Of a stretch of DNA of 64,000 nt, positions 45,299 to 58,852 are shown one piece after another. A program made the translations under genes and the position numbers. This stretch comes from Pelobates cultripes (Eukaryota; Chordata; Amphibia; Anura; Pelobatidae): assembly GCA_933207985.1 (NCBI GenBank), contig OW240913.1:105366777-105430776 (forward strand). Reading direction: 5' to 3'. The notes under the pieces are model-generated. The model was not told where the DNA came from, ran no database searches, and worked only from the letters and a program-made list of their open reading frames with translations. The first letter of the stretch is position 1; each line of letters begins with the position of its first letter.

Positions 45299-46245
45299 TG
45301 TAGTAAAACTGCAATCATAAAACAGAAAATCCCTGCTTGAATCCTCTGGAGCCGAAAAACAGTGCTGGGCAGTGAGTACAACCCATCCGCCCAGTACCTG
45401 GACAACACACAGTTCTGAGAGTCAACTGATCTTTATTCAGCCACACACGGCTTTTTATGCATGGTCCCTAGCATGGGGTTTCCACAACAACATTACAGGT
45501 TTATTTTTCCCAGGAGTCTCTGAGACTGAGAGATAATTGTGCTCTAATTTGGATAATTCAGTTATCTAAAGGATGTATCTTATATACAGGAAATACATAC
45601 AATATTGTAAATCACCCCCATAACATAATAACATTGTACAGAAACCCCACAAGTCTGATATCCCCGAATAGCCCTGGTCTGAGTGCCCAACATATCCAAA
45701 AAGCACTCAGATCGCTTCGGTGAAATGAAATCGCGATTCGGGAGACGTTTTGAACAGCCAGCCAAGAGGTGATGCCCCAAAAGAGTTCCAGAGAATTCAG
45801 GGCAGCGGCCAGTCTCTGTTCGGGGGTTCCTGCATGAACACCAACAAATGCACCCCATGGCTCATAAGTAGCAAATGCTCACCCCCGTCGGTAGTTAATT
45901 TCTCCCGAATGTGGTTTGTGTAGATAGTCGGGAAAGTGCACAGGCCAGCAGTACTAGCCTTGCCAGGGTTCGCAAGTACATATAGCCAAAAAGAGTTCCA
46001 CGCACTCGACGACCAAGTACTGCTGCCTGTGTTCGGGAGACAAAATGGTTATATGAACGGCAGTCACCCAGGGAAAGCACTCGAGTTAATACTTTAATTG
46101 CGGTTAACAGCCAGGGGTGGTCGGTGTTCTGAGCCAGTAAAGAGGGGGACCACACAAGTTCTGTTCAGTTCATGAACAAGGGATTGTTCGGTAAAATTAA
46201 ATATAAGTTCGGACAACCTTACGGACTGGTACCAGGTTAGCCACA
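45299..46245 (-). mobile_element. Solo LTR with near-perfect 5-bp target duplication
   Basis: On the minus strand the unit starts TGTGGCTAACCTGG and ends with CAGTTTTACTACA. The flanks are ATACC (45294-45298) and ATACA (46246-46250), one mismatch in five. In sense order there is a TATA-like GCATAAAAAGCC (about 45455) shortly before AATAAA (about 45432). This is the same unusual close spacing as in the LTR at 39086. No internal coding region adjoins it. Confidence 0.75.
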
Positions 46246-46250
46246 ATACA

Positions 46251-46724
46251 TTTCGCACACCTGCTCTAGACCATGTGAGTCGGGGCAGATGCACTTTGTT
46301 GTCTGTAATCCACTCAAGATACCAAATACTACACTATCAGTATTTTCCATCTATTTTTTTATATACACATGCACCCCTTGAGGATGAGCTAAACTACATA
46401 AGAACCCAGGTTACTTGAAGAAAATTTGGACTATACTTCTGTACATTTTTATGTATTTGCTAATTATTTATTTGTTTAACTTTCTTTGTTATTTATTATT
46501 TTGTCATAGTTGATTATTTTTATTTTACTTGTTTCTGTACTCTTTGTTTATAATGTGTTGGGTTATAGTGGCCCATACCCAGCTTTTGCTGCCTACAGTT
46601 TGCTGGCCCTAGCACTCCTAGCGCTTGTCCATTTTCTGCTATCTTGTTGTACACTGATTAAAGTGTTGCATTTTACTACTATATTATATATGTTGTAATA
46701 TAGTAAGTTGCATATCTATGACAT
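46251..46724. other. Unannotated DNA
   Basis: No supported feature; possibly 3' UTR of the L1-type LINE resumed after the LTR. Confidence 0.35.
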
Positions 46725-47121
46725 TTAAAGGAACATTCCAAGCACCATGAACACTACTGCTATTTATAGTGGTCATGGTGTTAGGATGGCCCTAGTGTCC
46801 TCAGAGTAAGTGGTCAAACCATTAAAAAACAGGTTGATAACTTAACTATGCCCCTTCATAAGCCCATTGCCACCTCCTCTGCTGTAAGATGTCACCTACT
46901 CTTCTGCAAGTTGCTTCCATTAGCATTCCTGAGCTAAGCTTTACAGTGTACAAACAGCTCATTGGCTAAGCTTTATCAGCGTGTGATTATGGACCTGCAT
47001 GGGTGGCAGATTCATGGTGGAATCCAGGTAGATTGTCAAACTATTCCAATATAGAACACTCATTGCACTATAACCACTACAGTGGGTTGTAGTGCTTATA
47101 GTGCATGGAGTGTTCCTTTAA
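46725..47121. mobile_element. TTAA-flanked MITE (piggyBac-like)
   Basis: The left end is TTAAAGGAACATTCCAAGCA and the right end is TGCATGGAGTGTTCCTTTAA, inverted copies with a few mismatches. Both borders are TTAA, the target of piggyBac-type elements. The 397-bp interior has no coding capacity. Confidence 0.85.
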
Positions 47122-47655
47122 TAAAGGGTAGAAAAAAGGGTAATAAAATTAACTCATTATTTGAAAATTTCTGTTGAAATTCTGTAACTCTATTAAAATG
47201 AATCTGCAAATTTTTCTGATGTCTTTGTGCCTAGCTTGAACATGTAGCTTATTAGCAATCTTTTGTGATGTGAACTTTCTCAATACAAAACAATATTTGT
47301 TTACTACATCATGTACAATACCATTTCTCTACAATTTCACTTTCTCGTTATTTAAATTATACATACCTTATGTAAATTAGCTGAAAATGAAGGTTAGCAA
47401 ACCACTTTAAAAATCATACATTGAAAGTGTACTAAACCACTTTATTCATATCAGTTGTTCTGCATTTAACATGCTAACATTAGAATATATGAAATTGCAA
47501 CTGGAATGCTAATGAGGCTTCAGTAACTAACACCTCGGTTTAATATTTAAAATTATTATTTTTTAAATAGTAAATAAATATATATTTATATGGAATTATA
47601 TACATTATAATTCAATATTGAATTTTATATATTTATATATATATATAAAAATGAT
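47122..47655. other. Unannotated AT-rich DNA
   Basis: No gene seen. An AT-rich run lies at 47570-47655. Confidence 0.45.
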
Positions 47656-47800
47656 TGGAAATGACCGCACTCCAAGGACTTGTTGATAGTAAAAATCAAA
47701 TATAACTTTTATTCTATATCATATAAAAATATTGATGTTTCAGCCCCAATACATGGGCTTTCATCAGGATGGGTGATTTGCAAATAAAGTATGTGAAAAG
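47656..47800 (-). mobile_element. Penelope-type end fragment
   Basis: The body (GACCGCACTCCAAGGACTTG, TATAACTTTTATTCTATATC) and the adjacent hammerhead core match the layout of Penelope-like element termini. No protein is encoded. Confidence 0.6.
47734..47768 (-). ncRNA. Hammerhead ribozyme motif, canonical core
   Basis: The minus strand reads CTGATGA-A-AGCCC-ATGTATTG-GGGCT-GAAAC-ATC. The CUGAUGA and GAAA boxes are exact and helix II has five pairs. As with the other copies, an extra A precedes helix II. Helix III is short, and helix I partners were not fully traced. Confidence 0.65.
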
Positions 47801-48299
47801 CAAATATCTGTTGAAGTGCTGTTTCACAAATAGGAACATTTTTGTATAACAAATGCAGATTTATTTTATTTTTTAGCAAATTAAAAATGTTCTAAAATGT
47901 TTTTTTCAGCACTTTATATGATATAATATATTGTCTAATTTACTAAAACCTCTTGGGGTTCATATACAGTAGACATATGGAATTAATTTAGTTCCGAATG
48001 AAAATTCGGACAAATTTCAGCAATTTGAACATTAGAATGCAAAACAATTATTAGAGAAGACATCAGACAGTTCCAAGAGGAACTATACTGAAACAGTAGG
48101 CAACATTGATCTGGTGCACTTTTTCCAAGACTTTGCCATTACTTTATTATTGAACATGCAAACATGAGTTTATTATTCACATAATTCATAAGCACAGGAG
48201 ATCTAAGCAACTGCTAGAAATAGTGCCCTGAGAAAAGAACATTTGCATTAATTTTTTACACACAAACCACACTCGGTACATACAATGTTTTATTACTGA

Positions 48300-49800
<1,501 letters not shown>

Positions 49801-49859
49801 TTGAGGCACTTAATAATTGGGATGTGATATCAATTAAATTATCAGCAGCTGTAGCACTC

Positions 49860-50115
49860 TTAGGGTCCTCCTATTAACCCAGAAAAGCAGATATATACAT
49901 AGACACCACTTTATGTGAAAACTAAGTTTAGATAATAATTCCATTAACTTACACACAGTGGAATAGTGCAGTGCTAGACAGAAGGCTTACCCTTACAATG
50001 TAGGGCGTTGCTCATATATCACCGGAAAAAATACGTGATAGTGCAATATTGTTATAGACACTAGTTTACACTGTGAAAATTAGAGACATTAATGCTCACA
50101 AATCAAGAGCCTTTT
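49860..50115. mobile_element. Penelope-type pLTR-like fragment
   Basis: It is similar in layout to 31566-31770 (GCTTACCCTTACAATGTAGG). No ribozyme core was found. Confidence 0.35.
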
Positions 50116-51186
50116 AGATGTTATGGCTCTGAACGTATGCGCTTGCTGTGCCTTTAAGGTAGCAACAGTAACCTTCTCGTTTGAAGGGGGGGTCTGTGAA
50201 AATGACACAATTTTGACCATATTGGCAATTCATAGATTTACTAAAGCCAAATGTGGTCAGGATTCAGTCTGTCCTACTGATTCTGTAACATTCATTCAAA
50301 AGCATTTGGAAAAACAGTAATATCTGCATTGAACCAACATAAAGCACAGGAATTGGACATTTATCAATGACCGCATGGCGACTAAAGATAAACCAAATAC
50401 ATCTGGCAAGATGCACATTTGCAAATAATCATTCACTTGCAAGTGGATTGATCTTTTGAAGTACTAGTTGCCCACTAGCAGCACTAGCAGACAGAAGGCA
50501 AACAGCTTAAAACCCTCAGTGTTGCAAAGGTTAATTGCATAGTGGCTTGCCAGTGCTTACTAGCCAGTCACCACATTAAAAAAATAAAAATTAAAAAATT
50601 AAAAAATGTATATAAATCCTATGGAGGTAAAACATGCATATTACTATACTGGAGGTATTTTGCCTCCATATGCACCCAACTACCATAGTGAAGGTGGGGA
50701 GATGTCTCCTAAAAAACCTGGGCATCAGGCTGTGACTACTCTAATTTTAAGGATGGAGAATCTAGTTTCAGAGTGCCCTAACTGCCAAGTCTCGAGAGAA
50801 GTCTCAAGTAAAGCATAGCTCCTTCTCTGCTATATCATCACTGGATGGCAGACTGTCAGTGACCAATCATCTATGCTAAATGATGAGTGTAATGGAATTA
50901 TAATGATAGGTACCTTGACCCCAGGCTCAAGCTACTAAGATGACCGGATGTCCAGTCTGTTTTTACTTTCATGTTATGCTTTTTAACTTTTAGTCTCCAC
51001 TGTCTGACAAATAAGCACAAGTAAGCATAAAATTTTGAATGTTAAGTCCCCATACAGGATTAATTGTGTAAAAAGTCAACCACCACCCTGCCCTGTGTGT
51101 TTCTTGCAGAGGACATCTACTTTTTCAGCGGTCCAATACATGCTTCATTTTGTGCTGTAAGCTAACTTTTCCTTGCTACAGGTACT
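50116..51186. other. Unannotated DNA
   Basis: No supported gene. A ~48-bp stretch at 50920-50970 (CCCCAGGCTCAAGCTACTAA) resembles 55124-55172, possibly remnants of a retroviral repeat. Confidence 0.4.
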
Positions 51187-51266
51187 TTAACCCCTTAAGG
51201 ACACATGACATGTGTGACATGCCATGATTCCCTTTTATTCCAGAAGTTTGGTTCTTAAGGGGTTAA
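51187..51266. mobile_element. 80-bp palindromic MITE (TTAACCCCTTAAGG ends)
   Basis: The unit runs from TTAACCCCTTAAGGACACAT to TTGGTTCTTAAGGGGTTAA, so the termini are inverted copies. A nested palindrome CACATGACATGTGTGACATG lies inside. It carries TTAA at both ends. Confidence 0.88.
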
Positions 51267-54200
51267 ATGATCCAGTGCATCGCTGAATATGCTTTATGAT
51301 TCTCTGATTAATCTTTGAGGAAATACTCCCTATTATGCCTAATATGTCTCACATTATATGTGTTCTTTTAATTTGTGAAAATCTACAAATTGTTGTATGG
51401 GGATGCTGAAATTTTATTCCTTGTGACCACAACTGTAGACTCCTTGTGTGTAGGGTTTGAGGTTTGGTCAGGTATGTAGTCTGGATTAGAATATCACGGG
51501 TGATTATACATTTCTCTATTGCTTTTAAATACTCAACTGGATCGGTCCATTCAAAAGGTTTGCCATGCCTAACATGGTCTAACATAATAATGTTGAGTCT
51601 CTGAGAGTTCTGAGAGATTCGGGTGACACCATGTCTGTGTAATCTGGTCCAAATATTTGCTCAAGGATGATGTAGCATCATGTCAGAGAGAAATTTTATT
51701 GACAGGGTACAGATCTTGCAATAAGTTAATGCAAGTTTCACACGAATATGTAAGATGAGCGCGCTATATAAAGGGATCCCCTCTTTATAAACAATACTAT
51801 AGACACTTAAGTAATAAGTTAATTAAGGAAATACATTTATACATAAGAAACCCTTACATAAATCTGATACAAATTAACATTGGTAACCTTACTGAATACA
51901 GATGTATGAGTTTATTCTGTGTAATTGGTGCCTGTGTTAATGTGTGTTTTGAATACCCATAATGAAGTGTGCAGGTTAACTAGCGAGTAGATTAAATTGG
52001 TATTTTACTATGTTGTTTTAAAACATATTTGAATCAGTTTGTCCCAGTCTATTGATACAGATAGAAATGCCAGCCTAATAACCTTTTAAATAAATGTTTT
52101 ATGGGCTGTTGAATGCAGCGTTATTGCTGTTGTCCAAGAGCAGTGGGAGTTGGAGTAGTTCTAATAGCCGCACCTCTCTCTAACAGCTCTGAGAGGCTCT
52201 GTTTTGCTGTCTGTTTTACAGTGTAGCTAATGTATTGCTGTTGCAATAGTTGACTTCCTGTTTTATTTAAGTTTCCTGTTCATTTGCCAAGGGTTGTGAT
52301 TTATTTTCAACGCTGGTTGTCTGCTTCCATAGAAGTCAAACAGTTTGCAGAAATTTTCATTATTTTATTTAAGGCTTATTATACATAGGTATGAAAATGG
52401 TGTTGCATACAACACCCCAATTGTGATTTTTCTTCTGAGGAACACAGAGAGTGAAATTTATTTACTTAATTTGTTAACTTATTTTAGAATGGTTATGGTT
52501 TAGTTGCGTGTCCATGAATGTGCTTTTTGTATTGGCATATTTGCTGGGTATCTATTATGTGTATCTACTACGTCTGTTGTATTCTGTTTTGTCAGATGAC
52601 AACATGTTTGATATTACAATGATTGCTAAGTTTTATGGGTTGTAATGAATTGGTGTGTTATGTGTTAATGTCTATTGTTTATGAGTTTAAATAGTAAAGT
52701 TAAGAATATTTGCATGTCATTAATGAAAGCATTTAGTGGTTTTACGCCAGGTAAAATGCTATAAAGCCGGCAAGAATAAATCCACTGCATGCTATCACTC
52801 CTGGACATTATTTAATAATATGAGACTTTGAGAAAAATGCGTGTTACATCTCATGTAAAATGGGCCCGCAAACTTCTGCTATTCAAATCGTGGATACAAG
52901 TTTCCCTTTGCAAACTGACAAATCCTGAAAGTGATTCTTTCAATGAGAAAAAGTACAAATGGACAAGAATATGACTCCCCCTTATAAAGGAGTACTATTA
53001 GGGGAGTATTGTCCAGCTCAGAGTTAACTCTACTTTTAAAGTGTATTGCATTATTTGTGTCAAAGGAAATTATGTTATCCATATTAATTGTTCTGCCTTT
53101 TTAACTGGGCAGAAACACCAATCTCTGGGGGTATGTATAGGATAGGTTTATTCCCAAAGTAAGATTCATCTAGTATGCCTCATTGATCATAGGGCAATGA
53201 TGAAATGGTATTTATAATAGAGATAAGACAATTTCTGACATTTCTAAGTGAGGCAATTCTAATCTACTAAACTACTGTATTATATTTGTATTGGTAAATT
53301 GAAAGCATTTTGCAGACCCAAAAAAGGATAAATGATATAATAATTTCACAAGGAGCCAAATTATGGGAAGAGGCCACCCAAAGAACGCACTAATGGGTAA
53401 ACTCATTTTTTGATATCATTTAAAATTAGGCTTTTGTGGTTAGAGATTTTTGATACTCCGTTTGAGCTATGCCCAACCACATCTCATCCTAGCATTATTC
53501 ATTATAGGGAACAAAGACCATAAATTAGGGTTTTATAGTAAGATATTAATACTTTTTGAGTAAATCTGAATTAGATGGTTCATGTTTTTAATATTTTATA
53601 GGTAGTTTTGGGTGTTAATCCAAGAGTATTGGAATTTTTGGGATTATTAAAGTAATTAATTGAGATTATCAAATCAAGGTTTAAGTTTAGGAACAGAGTT
53701 TTATTGGGAATTATCCCCATATGTGTATGTTAAGATTATATATATAGATTTCTTGAGTTAGTCACTTGCTCGAGAAAGTGTTTTAGTAACCATCCTGTCC
53801 AATCAAGTATTTATATAGAGTGCGTGTTTCTCTCGTCTGTACAAAGGCATTCCAAAGGGAATTATGTACAATTTCATAGAAGACAAATTTCATGAAATAT
53901 AGGCAAAGCTGAGAGAAGTACATGTTACACCAGTTAAGGATTTCATTTTAGTCTCTTATTTCACTTTTAGTCTAGGTAATTGATAAATTGATCATAATAG
54001 ATATATCCTTTTAGAATTGTTCATGTCGTATTGATCCTTGTGTTTGTATAATTGTAGAGACCGTCCTGGAGTGTTTGTGCTGCCTGATTCTTGGGATTGC
54101 ACACCAATCTCTCTCTGTGGCTGACTTTGCACTATATATTTTGCAATTACATCTGTTTGGTCAAAATCCATGCAGGCCGAAGAAACTGAGTTGCTTACTT

Positions 54201-55521
54201 ATGAGGACATAACCTTTGTACGCAAAAACCTGGAAAGTCCTGAAGGTGCAGTGCTGTCTAATGCTGCTGGTTCTGTATTAACCCTTTCAACAATTGGGGT
54301 ATTGCACAGAGCATTGTGGTGAACATCCAGCAAACAAAAGAAGAACTAAGAACTATATGGAAGCTGACATTGTCTTGTCAGCAATATTGCTATCCTTAAC
54401 TATTTTATGGAACAAAATGTATGGTGGGTAAGTTCTTCAGTAGTTCTTTTATGTCTGAATCAGCTGTCTGTGCCTGTGTAGGACTTATACTTTTTTTCTG
54501 AACTATGCTGAACTATTGAACTATTTTGTTATTTTTATTTTTTGTAGAGTTAGCCAGAGAGGGAGGAGGTGTTAGCTGGCCCAGGAAGGATGTAGTATGT
54601 GTTGTTGATGTATGTTGAGTGTGCCAAGGATGAATTCCCATGTTGTGAGGAACTGGATGTGGATATGACTGGGTTTGACTAGACCTTTGGAATAAGGAAA
54701 TGGTTAGGAGATGTACGACGTAAGGTCCTGGTTGCAATTACTGTAATAATTGTGAGTTTGATGATAATATAGTTAATGATGATAATATGCAAATGAGCTT
54801 TTTCCACCATTATCAAGAAGTGATTCCCATTTCCACCCAATACCCAAGCTATGTATTCACAGGTGCGGCTATTAGAAGTCACAGGTGGTGTCAACGTGAG
54901 GGATGACATGTCTATATGGTTGTGGCACCCACTCAGGGTTTGCCCAGGTGTTCTTTTTTCTCAATTATGAGTTTTTGTCACTGGTATTTTTTGACCTGGC
55001 CCCAGATCACCGGGTGGACTGGCAATCCTAGACCCTGATCCACGGACGAGGGATGGGTATTATTCCCACTTTGTCTATATGCGTTTACGAAGGAGGTAAA
55101 CTGTTGGGAATAATAAACTTTGCCTATACTGACCCAAGGCTCCAGCTACAGATGACTGGATGTTCAGTCTGTTTGAAATGGGCTAACCTAGAGCATGTCA
55201 GCGATATACTGTAAATACCCCTAGAGAGAGCTATGAACTTTCCTGTCTCAGAGCATTGGTCTTATTTCCTGTTTTCTATTTCTGTAATTCTAACTGCGTA
55301 GTAACATATCTATTTTATGAGTGCATAGTAACTTTAATGAGTACTCCCCCATTACACCTGCAAGCTAGCTATAGGATAAGAGATAAGTTTGATGAATGAT
55401 GTTATTATTTGATAATGTTTATAATACCACCCCTGTTGCCTCTTGAATATAACCTGTTACACAGCCTATTAAATGTTAGGAGTCCCAGGCTTAGCACTGT
55501 ATAATAACCAAGTAATTGATG
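51267..55521. other. Unassigned DNA, possibly old retroviral interior
   Basis: About 4.2 kb with only short, interrupted frames. An envelope relic lies just to its right, so part of this may be decayed provirus, but I could not identify gag or pol. No RNA gene was recognised. Confidence 0.35.
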
Positions 55522-55529
55522 CCCTAGTC

Positions 55530-55665
55530 CAGGCATAGGCAACCTTCGGCACTCCAGATGTTTTGGACTACTCCTCCCATGATGCTTTGCCAGCATTATA
55601 GGTGTAAGAGCATTATGGGGGATGTACTCCACAACATCTGGAGTTCCGAAGGTTGCCTATACCTG
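55530..55665. mobile_element. hAT-type MITE with 8-bp target duplication
   Basis: The ends CAGGCATAGGCAACCTTCGG and GAAGGTTGCCTATACCTG are inverted repeats. The flanks CCCTAGTC (55522-55529) and CCCTAGCC (55666-55673) agree at 7 of 8 positions, the duplication length of hAT elements. It is 136 bp and non-coding. Confidence 0.88.
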
Positions 55666-55699
55666 CCCTAGCCTGTTTCCTCGCCAAAAGGTTTCAATG

Positions 55700-56160
55700 C
55701 GACATCAAAGGACCTGGTGGAACTTCTAATGGATACCCAGTTTAATAAGAAAGCGACCCTTGAAAATAGGGCAGCTATTGACTATTTGTTAATGAAACAT
55801 GATTTAGGGTGTGATGCAGTAAAGGGCATGTGTTGCTTTAATCTTTCGGATCAATGGACCATGATTCATGAGCATATACAGATTCTTCACGATCTTGTGA
55901 AGGAAATAAAGCAAGATAGAGGGTTCTTGGACCTTTGGGGTGATTGGACCTTTGGTCTTGGTACATGGCTCAGTGTGGTTAATTAAGAAAATATTGTATT
56001 TCTTACTTATCGCAGTATTTATAATAAGGATGATTTTTCTGACATTTAAGTTCTTCTCCTGTCTTCTATTATCCTTGTGTAAATCAAAACCTCATGTTAT
56101 TCGTACCTTAACTTATATGCCAGCTACCTCAACCTCTGACACCTACAGAGCTGTATAACT
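55700..56160 (+). pseudogene. Endogenous retrovirus envelope, TM subunit fragment
   Basis: The frame from 55717 contains LENRAAIDYLL (about 55755-55790), an immunosuppressive-domain-like stretch, directly followed by a C-x6-CC motif (55811-55837). This pair marks the transmembrane subunit of gamma/epsilon-type retroviral envelopes. The frame ends with a stop at 55984. A hydrophobic membrane-spanning segment and short tail continue in another frame (about 55975-56095), so a frameshift separates ectodomain from anchor. The surface subunit was not found. A broken fossil copy. Confidence 0.75.
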
Positions 56161-56164
56161 GATG

Positions 56165-56260
56165 AATGAACATGCCTCCTGTGACCCCAGGCTTGCCCTG
56201 TCTGAAGGAACCGTGATGAAGGCATTAATAAATTAATAAAAGACCCACAGGTTTTGACTA
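56165..56260. other. Possible LTR remnant after the envelope relic
   Basis: GACCCCAGGCTTGCCCTGTC and AATAAATTAATAAAAGACCC follow the envelope fragment. The position and the polyadenylation-like signal suggest a 3' LTR start, but no boundaries were found. Confidence 0.25.
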
Positions 56261-56288
56261 GCATAGAAACATAGAAACATAGAATGTG
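56261..56288 (-). mobile_element. Severed 3' tail of the CR1 copy at the right edge
   Basis: CATAGAAACATAGAAACATA followed by GAATGTG is the reverse complement of the CR1 octamer tail. The rest of the same copy resumes at 62983; the L1-type insertion lies between. The last 15 bases are the target duplication. Confidence 0.88.
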
Positions 56289-56382
56289 GCCTGACACGGA
56301 GCTGAATGGACGTGCACTAACTCAGCTCCATGAACAACGAGGTACAATCTACAGCAATCGGAGGTCTGGTGGCATCATGGGG

Positions 56383-56564
56383 AACCCAAAAAAACATAAT
56401 AATGCACAGGGGACATCCAGCAAAACACCGGCCGCAAAAACACAGCCTATCCAGGAGCCCCTTTCCCTCCCCCAAAGACACAGATGGTCCACACCGGCCA
56501 AGAAACGAAGGACGGATTAAAGGCTCTTCTCCCCTAGGGGCAGAATGATGGGGGACCACAGGGA
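56383..56564 (+). pseudogene. Possible ORF1 start of the L1-type LINE
   Basis: A short basic, Pro/Lys-rich frame (MGNPKKHNNAQGTSSKTPAA) begins here and stops near 56520. The main coiled coil and RRM of ORF1 were not found on either side of the LTR, so ORF1 is largely missing or too diverged. I am not certain this is ORF1. Confidence 0.35.
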
Positions 56565-57962
56565 TGATACCCGCTAAGAAAACTCACCTGTTTGCGACAA
56601 CACAACAAAGAAGGCGGGAGCATGATGATGGTTAATGGACGAGGAGACCGCAACATTTCTGACATGCAGTTTAGGCGATCGTCCCCCTTTCCAGAGATAC
56701 AGGCACAGCTATTGTAGAACACCAAACACACGAACTGCCAATAAGTGAATGCTCCAAACTCCCGAACCGCATCCAATATAGCACTCCAAACACACGAACA
56801 TGAACCATACGAATCGCTGCTAGCAGACGAATAGGAAAAGCATCCAAGCGGCTTACACTCCTAGCAATCAGTCTCTATCAGCATTCAGTAAATCCCCCCA
56901 AAGACGAGACACGGCTCCGTGTTGAGGGTCAAGCAGTGGTCAGACAGACCTGTGGGTTTATTATCCTTATATACACATTCTTACACATTAGTACCACCCA
57001 CAAGGTTTTACACAACAACCAATCATAAACGTACATTACAGAAACACTCCCAGCAATTACACACAAAAATCCTCCCCTCTGCCTGTGATATAATTATGTT
57101 ACACAATGGTTTAACATAATTAACACAGGCAGTAAAAATACAGTTTTTATCCATACACTGTAACTTTAAAACTATACATCCAATATTAATAAAACTTACA
57201 TATTATTAATCAGCACACTTTAAACATAAACATAACCAAAAAATCAGACAAATCCATCAAGGTGTTAAAAAGTTAGCTGGAGGTCCCTTTATGACCGACC
57301 GCAAGCACATTTTCATGCCCAAAACAGTTCCATAGATTTGGGCTGTGCGGTCGGTCTATTTCAGGCTGATAAAACGACTAAGTCCCATCGCTGAATGGGA
57401 CTTAGTCTCTGTGGCTGTAAAATCATTGTGGGAGAAGGTAGGGCTCAGCGGTGTTCGCGTAAATTTGGCTACACATACCGCTGACCTCGTTCACATTAAC
57501 AAAGATGGCCACTGCCACGTGTTCGGCAAACGAACAAAGGCCACCCAGCATTCGGCAATTAAGCTGCGGTTAACCGCAGCTTCTGGGAGGTAAATTGCCT
57601 GCACACTTCCACTTCTGGGTGGTCTGCCTGTGTGGTACTTGGTTCAGTAAGCTCCATTTACTGAACCAAGTGGGAAATAACCAGGCACAAAGAGTTTTAA
57701 CCAGGTCTGGGGACACAGGGGACATCGTCTTAAAGGGGCAGTGTCTCAATCTTCCTGATGTCCCAAAAAGGTGTTTAAAGGGCCAGCACCAGTCCCATAA
57801 AGAGTCCATAAGTCACAATATGCCCACTGACTGTCTTAAAGGGCCATACACACCCAATAAAAGTGCATACGTTTTCACCATCTCCCAGGGGCCATAGTCA
57901 TGTGGAAGGAGGCTGGTAAATAGGCTTCTCCAATGCAATGTGGCGAGATTGGTCTCGTCACA
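56565..57962 (-). mobile_element. LTR (ERV-like) nested in the L1-type LINE
   Basis: In minus-strand sense it starts TGTGACGAGACC and its first ~100 bases resemble the LTR at 6002 (CCAGCCTCCT...GACTATGGCCCCTGGGAGAT). A TATA box (GTGTATATAAGG, about 56970) is followed by AATAAA (about 56958) and the likely R-U5 region. It has GGGTAT-CA near the other end (56565), but no matching target duplication was found, so that edge is approximate. No internal viral genes are present. Confidence 0.68.
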
Positions 57963-58852
57963 CAGTCATTGTTTTGTACAGGCACACGGACAGTAAGTCA
58001 TATTTTAATGAGAAACTCACAGACCAGATGGGATACTTGGGGACACGGTTTGGAGCAGCACACCACAAGGACCTAACCATTGAAAGTCTGGGACGGTGGA
58101 AACCACAAGACACACCCATATCCCCACCTCAAAGACCAAGCCGGGAGTAAACGGACATTGATGGTATGGGGAACAACCCTGCACGGGACTCTTGGGGCCT
58201 GGCCCCTCCCTCACACTCCAGCCTAAAGATGCCGAGGCCCAGACTATCTGACCCGATCACACTGGTATAAGGTTGTATACTGCACCATACTGCATTATGT
58301 TATGATTTGCTAACCTGAACACCTCTCTGGGTCACTATGGTTCCCGTATACCCTCTAAATCCTGAATATTTGTGACCCCTGATATATGCCTAACAAAGAA
58401 CTGCGGATGTGTCTCTCATAGAAAACAGAGCGATAGCGCTCCCAAATAGTTAATATTCTCATGCATGCCCACACCACCCCTTTCCTTTCCGCACCTCCTG
58501 TCCTCCCTTACCCCTCCCCCCTCTCCTCCCCTCCACTCCCCAGACTCTCCACCAACTTCAACAGAAAATCTATTTGATTGTATGGCTCGAGTTCTAGTCA
58601 TTCCCACACCCACATTACTACTGTTCTGACTCTTGCACGGAGTCAGAATAAGAAACAACAGAAGGTACCACCTTGTGTTTTATTGGGTTTAAATCCCAAC
58701 CCACCCCCCTTCTCGCAAGGGGCGGAACTTCTGGGGAACTCAATGGTCATTGCTGGGCTTCCCCACCCCACTCTGTTAAATTGGTTCCATATTTTTGTAC
58801 AATATTAATACTGTTAAAGTTAATATATACGTGTTGATTGATTAGTGACATT
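57963..58852. other. Inter-ORF or 5' region of the L1-type LINE
   Basis: Short frames only, with a C/T-rich tract (58465-58560). It lies between the nested LTR and the ORF2 start and shows no recognisable domain. Confidence 0.4.

Noticed and set aside
50920..55172. A provirus bounded by the similar 48-bp stretches at 50920 and 55124
   Set aside because: Similarity does not extend, the TG/CA ends are missing and no gag or pol was recognised between them.
56165..56260. A complete 3' LTR of the envelope-bearing provirus
   Set aside because: No right boundary or partner LTR could be found before the CR1 tail at 56261.
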